Positions 1 through 6,474 of a stretch of DNA of 7,250 nucleotides are shown in pieces. The notes below the pieces were generated by a model that did no database searches, was not told where the DNA came from, and saw nothing but the letters and a program-made list of their open reading frames with translations. Numbering within the stretch: the stretch's first letter is position 1; the number at the start of each line of letters is the position of its first letter. Location of the stretch: the NCBI GenBank assembly GCA_003282055.1, contig QCAD01000033.1:1-7250 (forward strand), given 5' to 3'. A program made the translations under genes and the position numbers. This DNA is from Pelagibacteraceae bacterium AG-339-N18. GTDB lineage: Bacteria > Pseudomonadota > Alphaproteobacteria > Pelagibacterales > Pelagibacteraceae.

Positions 1-873
1 GGAGAAATTTCAAGTTGGAAAGCATACGCACCCGCACATGCAGGAAAGCTTGCAATAGAAGCTGTTGATAGAGTAATGCGTGGCGAAGGTGCTCCGAGTC
101 CAATTTATGAGGGTGAAGATAGTGTTATAGCAAGAATTTTAGATGGAAAGAAAGCATTATATAAAGTTCCACTTCCAAAAAGGAATGAAACTAAAAAAGC
201 TATACTTGAAACTTATACAAAAGAATATTCAGCTGAATATCAATCCCAAGCATTAATTGATCTAGCTAAAAAACTTAAAAAGAAAATATCAAATCTAAAT
301 CAAATAAAAAAAATAGATATCTATACCAGTCATCATACTCATTATGTGATTGGCACTGGTGCAAATGATCCTCAAAAAATGGATCCAAATGCTAGTAGGG
401 AAACATTAGATCACTCAATAATGTACATTTTTGCTGTAGCTCTAGAAGATGGTGATTGGCACCATGTAAAATCGTATGCGAAAAGAAGAGCAAAAAGAAA
501 AAGTACAATTAAAATATGGAGATCTATCAAAACTCATGAAGATAAAAAATGGACAAAAAGATATCACGATCCAAATCCAAAAAAAAAGGCATTTGGTGCA
601 AAAGTAGTAATAACTTTAAAAAATGGAAAAAAGATTGCTGAAGAACAGGGGGTTGCTGACGCTCACCCATATGGATCAAGGCCATTTAAAAGAAAAAACT
701 ATATAAAAAAATTTTTAACCCTAACTGAGGATATCATAGATAAAAAAGAAATAGATAGATTTTTAAAAACAGTACAAAATTTAAGAAAACTAAAGCCTGG
801 ACAATTAGATAGATTAAATATTGTAGTAAGAAAAAATAAAATTAAAAGAAATTTAAAAAAAGGTATTTTTTAA
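1..873 (+). CDS. prpD: 2-methylcitrate dehydratase PrpD, C-terminal part (5' end outside window)
   Basis: This cytoplasmic enzyme of the MmgE/PrpD family dehydrates 2-methylcitrate to 2-methyl-cis-aconitate in the methylcitrate cycle of propionyl-CoA breakdown. The reading frame is open from base 1, so the ATG at 76 is internal and the true start lies upstream. The 290 codons seen are roughly the last 60% of a protein usually about 480 residues long. Family hallmarks are the opening [16 protein letters not shown] segment (codons 1-16), the [10 protein letters not shown] segment just after base 90, and a strongly conserved stretch around 334-420 containing [17 protein letters not shown] and [18 protein letters not shown]. 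The C-terminal third is very lysine-rich and includes a run of nine A at 579-587, a possible slippage or sequencing-error site, although the frame is intact across it. The stop TAA shares its last A with the prpB start. Family assignment is secure. The prpD role rests on the adjacent prpB and prpC. Confidence 0.93.
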   Translation, partial: GEISSWKAYAPAHAGKLAIEAVDRVMRGEGAPSPIYEGEDSVIARILDGKKALYKVPLPKRNETKKAILETYTKEYSAEYQSQALIDLAKKLKKKISNLNQIKKIDIYTSHHTHYVIGTGANDPQKMDPNASRETLDHSIMYIFAVALEDGDWHHVKSYAKRRAKRKSTIKIWRSIKTHEDKKWTKRYHDPNPKKKAFGAKVVITLKNGKKIAEEQGVADAHPYGSRPFKRKNYIKKFLTLTEDIIDKKEIDRFLKTVQNLRKLKPGQLDRLNIVVRKNKIKRNLKKGIF

Positions 874-1769
874 TGCACTTTGTTGAGAAAGAACCAATTC
901 AAAAGAGAAAAGATTTTTCAGAAAAATTAAAATCAAAAAAAATTCTAAGAGTGCCTGGTGCTTATAATCCACTTACTGCGAAGCTGATTGAGGAGATAGG
1001 CTACGATGCTGTCTATGTTTCAGGTGGAGTTATGGCTAATGATCTTGGATTTCCAGATATTGGTTTAACCACATTACAAGATGTTAGCACTCGTTCATAT
1101 TTGATCTCTAGAGTTACTAATCTTCCAACAATTGTTGACATAGATACAGGGTTTAAATCATGTAAAGAAACTATAGAAACTTTTGAAGAGTTTGGAATTA
1201 CTGGAGTTCATTTAGAAGACCAAATAGAAAGAAAGAGATGTGGACACTTAGATAATAAAGAATTGATATCAACTGATGCAATGGTGAAAAAAATTAAGGA
1301 GTGTGTTTCGGCAAAAAAAGATGAAAATTTCAAGATCATAGCTAGATCAGATGCAAAAAGTGTAGAGGGTATAAATAAAATGATTGAAAGATGTAAAGCT
1401 TATATCGAAGCCGGTGCAGAAATAATTTTTCCTGAAGCACTTCATGACGAAAAAGATTTTGAAAAAGTTAGAAAAGAACTTTCATGTTATCTATTAGCTA
1501 ATATGACTGAATTTGGAAAAACAAAATTATTAAACTACAAAGAGTTGGAAAATCTTGGATATAATATAGTTATTTATCCAGTTACAACACAAAGACTGGC
1601 AATGAAAAATGTTGAGGATGGTTTAAGAGACATTTATACAAATGGACATCAAAATAATATTATTGATAAAATGCAAACCAGAAAACGATTATATGATCTT
1701 GTAGATTATGAAAAATATAATAGTTTGGATGAAAAAATTTATAATTTTACCACAGAGGGTCATGAATAA
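873..1769 (+). CDS. prpB: 2-methylisocitrate lyase PrpB
   Basis: This lyase cleaves 2-methylisocitrate to pyruvate and succinate, the last step of the methylcitrate cycle, in the cytoplasm with Mg2+. The 298 residues match the usual PrpB length of about 296. The isocitrate lyase/PEP mutase signature KRCGH is at residues 121-125, with catalytic Cys123 at the same number as in E. coli PrpB. Other hallmarks are RVPGAYNPLTAKL near residues 26-37, the metal-site segment IVDIDTGF (87-94, Asp89 and Asp91), HLEDQ (113-117), IIARSDA (155-161) and ANMTEFG (209-215), the last typical of PrpB. The start overlaps the prpD stop by one base (TAATG). A weak Shine-Dalgarno AAGG lies at 860-863, and the next in-frame Met is residue 54, inside the barrel, so 873 is the likely start. 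PEP mutase or oxaloacetate decarboxylase is less likely given KRCGH and the neighbours. Confidence 0.95.
   Translation: MHFVEKEPIQKRKDFSEKLKSKKILRVPGAYNPLTAKLIEEIGYDAVYVSGGVMANDLGFPDIGLTTLQDVSTRSYLISRVTNLPTIVDIDTGFKSCKETIETFEEFGITGVHLEDQIERKRCGHLDNKELISTDAMVKKIKECVSAKKDENFKIIARSDAKSVEGINKMIERCKAYIEAGAEIIFPEALHDEKDFEKVRKELSCYLLANMTEFGKTKLLNYKELENLGYNIVIYPVTTQRLAMKNVEDGLRDIYTNGHQNNIIDKMQTRKRLYDLVDYEKYNSLDEKIYNFTTEGHE
1754..1759 (+). promoter_or_regulatory. Ribosome binding site of prpC
   Basis: AGAGGG sits nine bases before the prpC ATG at 1769, inside the last codons of prpB. It supports this start and shows that prpC can recruit ribosomes itself as well as by coupling through the TAATG overlap. 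Confidence 0.6.
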
Positions 1770-2893
1770 TGAGTGATGATATAAAGAAAGGCCTACTTGG
1801 AATTACTGTTGATGAAACAGAAGTTTCAAAAGTAATGCCTGAAATTAATTCCCTAACTTATAGAGGTTATGCTGCTCAAGATTTGTGTGCAAAATGTAAA
1901 TTTGAAGAGGTTGCTTATTTAATTTTAAATGGTGAACTTCCAAATAAAAAACAATTAAAAGCTTTTGAAAAAATTGAAAGAAAAGAGAGAAATTTGTCAA
2001 AAACCTTATTAGATGACATTAAAAAATTCCCAAAAAAGGCTCATCCAATGGATGTTGCAAGAACTGCTGTCAGTATAATGGGCCTTGAAGATAAAGATAC
2101 TAAAGATAATTCACCAAAATCAAACATGAGAAAAGTAATGAGAATTTTTGCTAAAACACCCGTTGCTTTAGCTGCATTTTATAGAATAAGAAATGGTAAA
2201 AAGGTTATTCCTCCTAAAAAAAAACTTTCCTTCTCTGAAAATTTTTTTCATATGTGTTTTGGAAAAGTGCCTAGTAAAGAAATAGTAAAAGCTTTTGATG
2301 TCTCATTAATTTTATACGCCGAACATAGTTTTAATGTATCAACATTTACAGCAAGAACTATCACAAGTAGTTTATCAGATATTCATGGGGCAATTACGGG
2401 AGCAATCGCTAGCTTGAAAGGTCCATTGCATGGTGGAGCTAATGAGGAAGTGATGCATATGATGAATAAAATCAAAAAACCTGAAAATGCTTTGAAATGG
2501 ATTAATAAAGCTCTAGATAATAAAGATGTTGTAATGGGTTTTGGTCATCGAGTTTATAAAAGCGGAGACTCTAGAGTCCCAACTATGAGAGAATATTTTG
2601 GAAAAGTTGCAAAAATCAAAAAAGATAAAAAGTTTGAAAAAATTTATGACATTGTTGAAAAAGTAATGATCGAGAGAAAGAATATTCATCCTAATGTCGA
2701 TTACCCTACTGGGCCTACATATCATTTAATGGGTTTTGATACAGATTTCTTTACACCAATTTTTGTAATTTCTAGAATTACAGGCTGGTCAGCTCATATT
2801 ATTGAGCAACATGCTGCAAATAAATTAATTCGACCACTTGCAAGCTACAAAGGTAACAAATATAGAAAAGTTATTCGTTTAAACCAAAGATAA
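1769..2893 (+). CDS. prpC: 2-methylcitrate synthase / citrate synthase family PrpC
   Basis: This enzyme condenses propionyl-CoA with oxaloacetate to 2-methylcitrate, the entry step of the methylcitrate cycle, in the cytoplasm. The 374 residues fit the short two-domain type II-like citrate synthases that include PrpC. The catalytic triad is visible: His221 in GPLHGGANEE, His260 in GFGHRVYKSGDSR, and Asp311 in NVDYPTGPTYH. The AEHSFNVSTFTAR motif (184-196) supplies another conserved active-site His, and the N-terminal LTYRGYAAQDL segment (29-39) is also typical. The start overlaps the prpB stop by one base (TAATG), with a good Shine-Dalgarno AGAGGG at 1754-1759. Lysine is about 13% of residues by my count. 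From sequence alone a citrate synthase cannot be excluded, because PrpC enzymes often accept acetyl-CoA. The methylcitrate role is inferred from being last in a prpD-prpB-prpC operon. Confidence 0.92.
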   Translation: MSDDIKKGLLGITVDETEVSKVMPEINSLTYRGYAAQDLCAKCKFEEVAYLILNGELPNKKQLKAFEKIERKERNLSKTLLDDIKKFPKKAHPMDVARTAVSIMGLEDKDTKDNSPKSNMRKVMRIFAKTPVALAAFYRIRNGKKVIPPKKKLSFSENFFHMCFGKVPSKEIVKAFDVSLILYAEHSFNVSTFTARTITSSLSDIHGAITGAIASLKGPLHGGANEEVMHMMNKIKKPENALKWINKALDNKDVVMGFGHRVYKSGDSRVPTMREYFGKVAKIKKDKKFEKIYDIVEKVMIERKNIHPNVDYPTGPTYHLMGFDTDFFTPIFVISRITGWSAHIIEQHAANKLIRPLASYKGNKYRKVIRLNQR

Positions 2894-2973
2894 TTAACCT
2901 AAAAACTCTTTAAAATAATCAATTTAATAAGACCTTTTTGAGATAAATCTTATAACTTATGTCAAAACGCGCC

Positions 2974-2989
2974 ATTTCTAATTAGAAAT
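2974..2989. promoter_or_regulatory. Perfect 16-base palindrome, possible operator
   Basis: ATTTCTAATTAGAAAT is an exact inverted repeat without spacer, ending 21 bases before the start codon at 3011. It lies in the 117-base gap between the prp operon and the dioxygenase operon. The symmetry and position suit a dimeric regulator binding near the promoter. As an RNA hairpin it would have only a six-pair A/U-rich stem with an AATT loop and is followed by AAAAC rather than a T run, so a terminator is less likely. In such an AT-rich background a palindrome of this size could also be chance. I found no clear -35/-10 pair in the gap. Confidence 0.35.
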
Positions 2990-3010
2990 AAAACTTTAAA
3001 ACTATTCCAA

Positions 3011-4009
3011 ATGAAAAATTCTAATAGCAATTTAAATACTAAAATATCTGACTCTACTGATATCTCTAAACCATGGGGTAAGGATAATCAGGCGTGGTGG
3101 GATTGGTATGTTGGTCTTGCAGATAATGATTTTAAAGAATATGAGATCATAAATATGTCCCCCTTACCAGATATTGTACTACCCAGTGATGATGATGTTA
3201 TCTCAGAATTAGCTGAGCCCTACCATTTGACTGATGATCAGATTAATTTTTTCAAAAAAAATGGTTTCATAAAACTTAAAAAGGTTTTCTCACCTGGGGC
3301 TGTGCTAAAACTTAGAGCTGAGTTAATTAATCTATTAAAAAAAAAGTTTAAAGTTGATCCAGATAAAGAAGCTAATGATCGATTCCTAAGCCTTGAGATG
3401 ATTTGGCCTGATAACCCTTTACTCCGTGCCTATGTTTTATCACCGCGTCTAGGGCAAATTTCGGCGAATCTTTTAGAAGTATCAGCTGTCAGACTTTACC
3501 ATGACAATGTGTTAGCAAAACAATCTGGTTGTGGTCGTACACCATGGCACTTTGATGATCATCATTTTCCGTTAGATACTAACGATGTAGTTACCGCCTG
3601 GGCCCCAGCACAGCCAACTCCTGTTGAGATGGGACCACTCTCTTTTGCCTATCCGCTTGATGTGCGCGAATTGGTTAAGGATGTCACCTTTGAAAAGACT
3701 GGCACTGGATATGACAGTGAGGTCTCAAAAATTTTTTCAAAAAATAATGTGAGCGTGAATGAAACTCCATTTGAACTTGGCGAAGTTAGCTTTCATCATA
3801 ATTTAAACTTTCATACCGCTTCACGCAACCGAACTAACCATAGCCGAATAGCATTAGCTAATACTTATTACAGAGATGGAGCAAGGGTAATCAATTCACC
3901 CACTATGGTCTCTGGTGACTGGCAGAAATTTATGCCCAATGTCAAACCAGGAGACATTGCTGTTAGTCCACTAAATCCAATTTGTTGGCCAATTAAAAGT
4001 AAATTATGA
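3011..4009 (+). CDS. PhyH-family Fe(II)/2-oxoglutarate dioxygenase
   Basis: A non-heme iron oxygenase of the phytanoyl-CoA dioxygenase (PhyH) family, which usually hydroxylates a small molecule using O2 and 2-oxoglutarate. The 332 residues have an N-terminal extension of about 70 residues with an unusual Trp-rich stretch (NQAWWDWYVGLAD, 26-38). The PhyH domain starts at LTDDQINFFKKNGFIKLKKV (73-92). The iron ligands are His180 and Asp182 in TPWHFDDHHF and His268 in LNFHTASRNR. Arg279, eleven residues after His268, matches the 2-oxoglutarate-binding Arg of the family, as in ectoine hydroxylase. All catalytic residues are therefore present. No signal peptide is seen. The gene is first in an operon with a methyltransferase and egtD, and overlaps the methyltransferase by four bases (ATGA). 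No Shine-Dalgarno precedes the ATG, but the next Met (49) would remove the Trp-rich segment. Lysine is only about 7.5%, unlike the flanking operons. The substrate is unknown; a methylated amino acid is my inference from the neighbours. Confidence 0.88.
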   Translation: MKNSNSNLNTKISDSTDISKPWGKDNQAWWDWYVGLADNDFKEYEIINMSPLPDIVLPSDDDVISELAEPYHLTDDQINFFKKNGFIKLKKVFSPGAVLKLRAELINLLKKKFKVDPDKEANDRFLSLEMIWPDNPLLRAYVLSPRLGQISANLLEVSAVRLYHDNVLAKQSGCGRTPWHFDDHHFPLDTNDVVTAWAPAQPTPVEMGPLSFAYPLDVRELVKDVTFEKTGTGYDSEVSKIFSKNNVSVNETPFELGEVSFHHNLNFHTASRNRTNHSRIALANTYYRDGARVINSPTMVSGDWQKFMPNVKPGDIAVSPLNPICWPIKSKL

Positions 4010-4926
4010 GAGACATAAATAATCAAAAGGGATTAAATTCCATTTGGACTGACAGTCTCACTCACAATGTGCATCCTAATGGAAATGCTTTAATTAACCA
4101 TTTAAAAATTATCCATCAAGAAAACGCTGGATTTACTGAAGTTTGTGCAAGTTCTTGTCGTGATAAAGTTGGACGTAATAGTTACGAATGGCTAGCTGAA
4201 CTTGTGCCAGATAATGAGGTTTCAAGTGTATTAGATCTTGCTTGTGGTTCTGGGCTATTATTAAAAATATTATTTGATCGTAATAAAAATTTAAATTTAA
4301 AAGGAGTAGACATGTGTCCTGAAGAACTAGCATTAGCAAAGACACGCCTTAAAAACAGTAAAGCTGATCTGATTGAGACAAATGCGCAAAATTTGAGAAT
4401 AATCAATGATAAATCCATTGATATAGTTTTATGCCATTGGGCTTTAACATTAATGGACCCGATAAACCCTGTGCTAAATGAAGTCAAACGAATTTTAACC
4501 TCTAAAGGTCGGTTTGCGGCAATAATTGATGGACCAATGAATATAGCACCCGGCTACAAAGAGGTTCACGATTTAATTTATAGTTATGTGCAGGAGGAGA
4601 TACCAAGTTATGGAGAGATTGATTTAGGTGATCCAAGGATACGAAAATCTGAAAGTCTGAGTATACTTGTTCATAAACTTTTTCCAGGAGCAAATGTAAC
4701 TATAGATACTAATGTTGTATTTATAGAAGGACCAGTTGCTCAAATAGCTGAAATCGCAGCTGGATTTTTTTATGCTACATTTGTCTTAAAGCCAGAGAAA
4801 AGAAAATTAATGATCAAAGGTCTATCTAAACTTCTCGCAGTATCCAAAAAAAATAATGATGCTGAGAGACAGGGACGTTTTTCAATGCCAATTAGTCGTC
4901 TTTTAGTTGTACCTGATATAAAATGA
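4006..4926 (+). CDS. Class I SAM-dependent methyltransferase
   Basis: A soluble methyltransferase with a Rossmann fold, 306 residues. Motif I is VLDLACGSGLLLKILF (75-90), the glycine-rich SAM loop. Asp102 in LKGVDMCPEEL is the likely ribose-binding acidic residue. DIVLCHWALTLMDP (139-152) is the motif around strand 4, and RILTSKGRFAAIID (162-175) is strand 5. The first 60 residues (with HQENAGFTEVCASSCRDK, 37-54) and the C-terminal lobe from about 190 are accessory regions that probably form the acceptor site. I do not recognise the exact subfamily or the acceptor atom. The gene overlaps the dioxygenase upstream and egtD downstream, each by four bases as ATGA, which implies co-translation. 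No Shine-Dalgarno is visible at its start, and no other Met occurs before residue 103. Composition matches the dioxygenase (about 7.5% Lys) and not egtD, so the two look co-inherited. O- or N-methylation of an EgtD-derived or dioxygenase-derived product is a guess. Confidence 0.88.
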   Translation: MRDINNQKGLNSIWTDSLTHNVHPNGNALINHLKIIHQENAGFTEVCASSCRDKVGRNSYEWLAELVPDNEVSSVLDLACGSGLLLKILFDRNKNLNLKGVDMCPEELALAKTRLKNSKADLIETNAQNLRIINDKSIDIVLCHWALTLMDPINPVLNEVKRILTSKGRFAAIIDGPMNIAPGYKEVHDLIYSYVQEEIPSYGEIDLGDPRIRKSESLSILVHKLFPGANVTIDTNVVFIEGPVAQIAEIAAGFFYATFVLKPEKRKLMIKGLSKLLAVSKKNNDAERQGRFSMPISRLLVVPDIK

Positions 4927-5846
4927 AATCATTTTCAGAAGAAGTAAGCCTAGGCCTAAGTAAGAGAAACAAAAAACTAAGTTCTAAATGGTTTTATGAC
5001 TTCAATGGATCAAAACTTTTTGAAAAAATTACTAAGTTGAAAGAGTATTATCCAACACGAATAGAAAAAAAAATTTTAAAAGAAAATAAAAATGAAATTG
5101 CTAATAAAATAGGCAAGGACGCTGTTTTAATTGAACCAGGCGCTGGAGACATCAAAAAAATAGCTATTTTTCTCAACAGCCTAAATAACCCAAAAAAATA
5201 TATACCTTTGGATATTTCTGAAGATTATATAACTAAAATATCTCAAGGTTTTAAAAAGAAATTTCCAAAAGTAGCTATTACTCCAAAAGGATATGATTTC
5301 TCTAGTAACAATAAACTTCCTTTTAAAATCAATTCGTCAGAAAATATAATTATTTTTTTTCCAGGATCAACAATCGGAAATTTTGAAAAAAATGAAGCTG
5401 TTAAATTTTTAAAAATACTTAAAACAAAATTTAAAGCAAAAAAAATTATAATTGGTGTTGACTTGATTAAAGACATTCCAACTTTAATTTCGGCTTACGA
5501 TGATAAAAAAGGTATAACTGCAGAATTTAACAAAAATATTTTACACAGAATTAACAATGAATTAGGTGGAGATATAAACTTAAATTTTTATAAACATTTA
5601 GCTATTTATAATAAAAAAAAAGAAAGAATTGAGATGAGATTAAAATCTAAAAGAAATAATAATATTAAAATAAACGGTTCAAAATATTTTATAAGAAAAA
5701 ATGAGGAGATTCATACTGAGAATTCTCATAAATACACAATAAAATCCTTCAAGAATATAGCTAAAGAAGCTGGATGGAAAATTAAGAAGACTTGGGTTGA
5801 TGACAAAAAACTTTTTAGTATCCATTTCCTAGATCTAGCTCTTTAA
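4923..5846 (+). CDS. egtD: L-histidine N-alpha-methyltransferase EgtD (hercynine synthase)
   Basis: EgtD transfers three methyl groups from SAM to the alpha-amino group of histidine to give hercynine, the first step of ergothioneine synthesis. At 307 residues it is close to the usual 320. Family motifs run throughout: KWFYDFNGSKLFEKIT (22-37), EYYPTR (41-46), IEPGAGDIKK (70-79), FFPGSTIGNF (145-154), GVDLIKD (178-184), AYDDKKGITAEFN (191-203), RIEMRL (235-240) and HTENSHKY (264-271). Positions matching the histidine-binding residues of mycobacterial EgtD appear conserved: Tyr25, Tyr42/43, Asn153, Tyr192, Met238, Glu266 and Ser268. Histidine is therefore the best-supported substrate. The gene overlaps the methyltransferase upstream by four bases (ATGA) and has no visible Shine-Dalgarno. 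Lysine is about 19%, host-like and far above its two operon partners. No EgtB sulfoxide synthase is in the window, so hercynine may be the end product, feed an egtB elsewhere, or be modified by the neighbours. Confidence 0.92.
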   Translation: MKSFSEEVSLGLSKRNKKLSSKWFYDFNGSKLFEKITKLKEYYPTRIEKKILKENKNEIANKIGKDAVLIEPGAGDIKKIAIFLNSLNNPKKYIPLDISEDYITKISQGFKKKFPKVAITPKGYDFSSNNKLPFKINSSENIIIFFPGSTIGNFEKNEAVKFLKILKTKFKAKKIIIGVDLIKDIPTLISAYDDKKGITAEFNKNILHRINNELGGDINLNFYKHLAIYNKKKERIEMRLKSKRNNNIKINGSKYFIRKNEEIHTENSHKYTIKSFKNIAKEAGWKIKKTWVDDKKLFSIHFLDLAL

Positions 5847-5851
5847 CTTAG

Positions 5852-5878
5852 TTATTGCTTTCTTTAAACAAGCAATAA
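5852..5878. terminator. Hairpin between convergent operons, possible two-way terminator
   Basis: TTATTGCTT (5852-5860) and AAGCAATAA (5870-5878) form a perfect nine-pair stem with a nine-base loop. It starts five bases after the egtD stop and covers the last codons and stop of the minus-strand DUF4149 gene. The position between two converging operons suits a shared terminator. The stem is A/U-rich and neither strand has a clear T run after it, so intrinsic termination would be weak. Other possibilities are an mRNA 3'-end-protecting structure or chance. Confidence 0.45.
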
Positions 5879-6253
5879 AACTAATAAAATCATCTGTACA
5901 AAATTTATAACAACAGAAATGAAATGTGAGTATTTAAATTTTTTATCCTGCTTCTCATCTCTATATTTATTAATTAATGGCATTAACAGATAGTTTGATA
6001 TGGCAAATAACGAGCTAATTGCTAATATTAAGTAGAGATCAACTCCCAACTTACTCAAAAATATAAATGTTAATAAAACAATTAAACTTATCCCTAAATT
6101 AACATTATAATAGAAGGGAAATATTCTTCTTATAAACTTTCGAGCATTATCTTCATCCAAGGTAGTAAATACCACTGGCGCAATTACAAATGAAAAAAAT
6201 AACATAATTCCTAAAACCATTGCCGTTAAATAAATACTAACTTGTTCAATCAT
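5864..6253 (-). CDS. DUF4149/TMEM205-like four-helix membrane protein
   Basis: A 129-residue inner-membrane protein of unknown function. Four hydrophobic segments are visible at about residues 6-29, 50-67, 71-92 and 110-129. The pattern fits DUF4149 (TMEM205-like): a first helix ending in APVVFTTL, a short amphipathic loop rich in Arg and Phe (RKFIRRIFPFYY, 38-49), MPLINKYRDE after helix 3 (91-100), and HFISVVINFVQMILL in helix 4 (110-124). The conserved polar residues Asn95, Arg98, Asp99, His110 and Asn117 are the kind this family keeps. It starts three bases after the stop of the 61-residue gene upstream, so the two are surely co-transcribed. Its stop codon lies in the loop of the 5852-5878 hairpin. 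The biochemical role of the family is not established; I cannot infer a function from the iron- and nucleotide-related neighbours. Confidence 0.82.
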   Translation of the reverse strand: MIEQVSIYLTAMVLGIMLFFSFVIAPVVFTTLDEDNARKFIRRIFPFYYNVNLGISLIVLLTFIFLSKLGVDLYLILAISSLFAISNYLLMPLINKYRDEKQDKKFKYSHFISVVINFVQMILLVLLLV

Positions 6254-6256
6254 AAT

Positions 6257-6442
6257 TTAGTTTTCTATTGAATTTTCTTCTTTCATTAATATTGGTCTTC
6301 CATCATGAGCAGTATTGAGAGGTATAATTTTTCCTTTATACTTTGCACATAAAGTTGGAGCACTTCTTAACTTTTCTCCTAATCTTACCTCTAAATCTAC
6401 AATAACTAATTTTGCGTCATTCAATTCTTTTAATATTTTCAT
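6257..6442 (-). CDS. Small conserved-looking protein of unknown function (61 aa)
   Basis: I do not recognise this 61-residue protein. It has a charged N-terminus, a predicted beta strand KLVIVDLEVRL (11-21), a central APTLCAKYKGKIIPLN segment (28-43) with a single Cys32, and an acidic tail. There is no signal peptide or membrane segment, so it is probably cytosolic. It is likely a real gene because it has the best Shine-Dalgarno of the minus-strand genes (AAGGAG, read leftward from about 6454), sits 32 bases after the heme-monooxygenase stop, and ends three bases before the DUF4149 start. No plus-strand gene competes for the region. Function cannot be assigned. Confidence 0.7.
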   Translation of the reverse strand: MKILKELNDAKLVIVDLEVRLGEKLRSAPTLCAKYKGKIIPLNTAHDGRPILMKEENSIEN

Positions 6443-6446
6443 ATTT

Positions 6447-6454
6447 CACTCCTT
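6447..6454 (-). promoter_or_regulatory. Strong Shine-Dalgarno of the 61-residue gene
   Basis: Read on the minus strand this is AAGGAGTG, four bases before the ATG whose first base is 6442. The AAGGAG core gives about six bases of spacing. It supports the small gene as real and fixes its start. Confidence 0.7.
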
Positions 6455-6474
6455 AGTTTAAGTTTAAGATATAT

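Noticed and set aside
76..78. ATG at 76 as the start of prpD
   Set aside because: The frame is open from base 1, and the upstream codons encode the conserved [15 protein letters not shown] segment of PrpD, so this Met is internal.
579..587. Run of nine A in prpD as a programmed frameshift site
   Set aside because: The frame continues intact with PrpD-like sequence on both sides, and similar A runs encode Lys-Lys elsewhere in the window (for example 3337-3345).
2513..2725. 70-codon open frame on the minus strand inside prpC
   Set aside because: It lies wholly antisense to the catalytic part of prpC (His260-Asp311), has no recognisable domain, and reads as low-complexity Phe/Ile/Asn typical of a reversed lysine-rich gene.
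2931..2962. Promoter with TTGAGA (2938-2943) and nearby TATAAC or TTATGT
   Set aside because: The spacing is 7 or about 13 bases instead of about 17, so no proper -35/-10 pair is formed; in AT-rich sequence such hexamers are common.
4133..4693. Three minus-strand open frames (63-101 codons) inside the methyltransferase gene
   Set aside because: All lie within a gene with clear SAM motifs, they overlap each other or run in other frames, and no domain or ribosome binding site supports them.
5243..5476. 77-codon minus-strand open frame inside egtD
   Set aside because: It is antisense to the conserved GSTIGNF and GVDLIKD motifs of EgtD and shows no family features.
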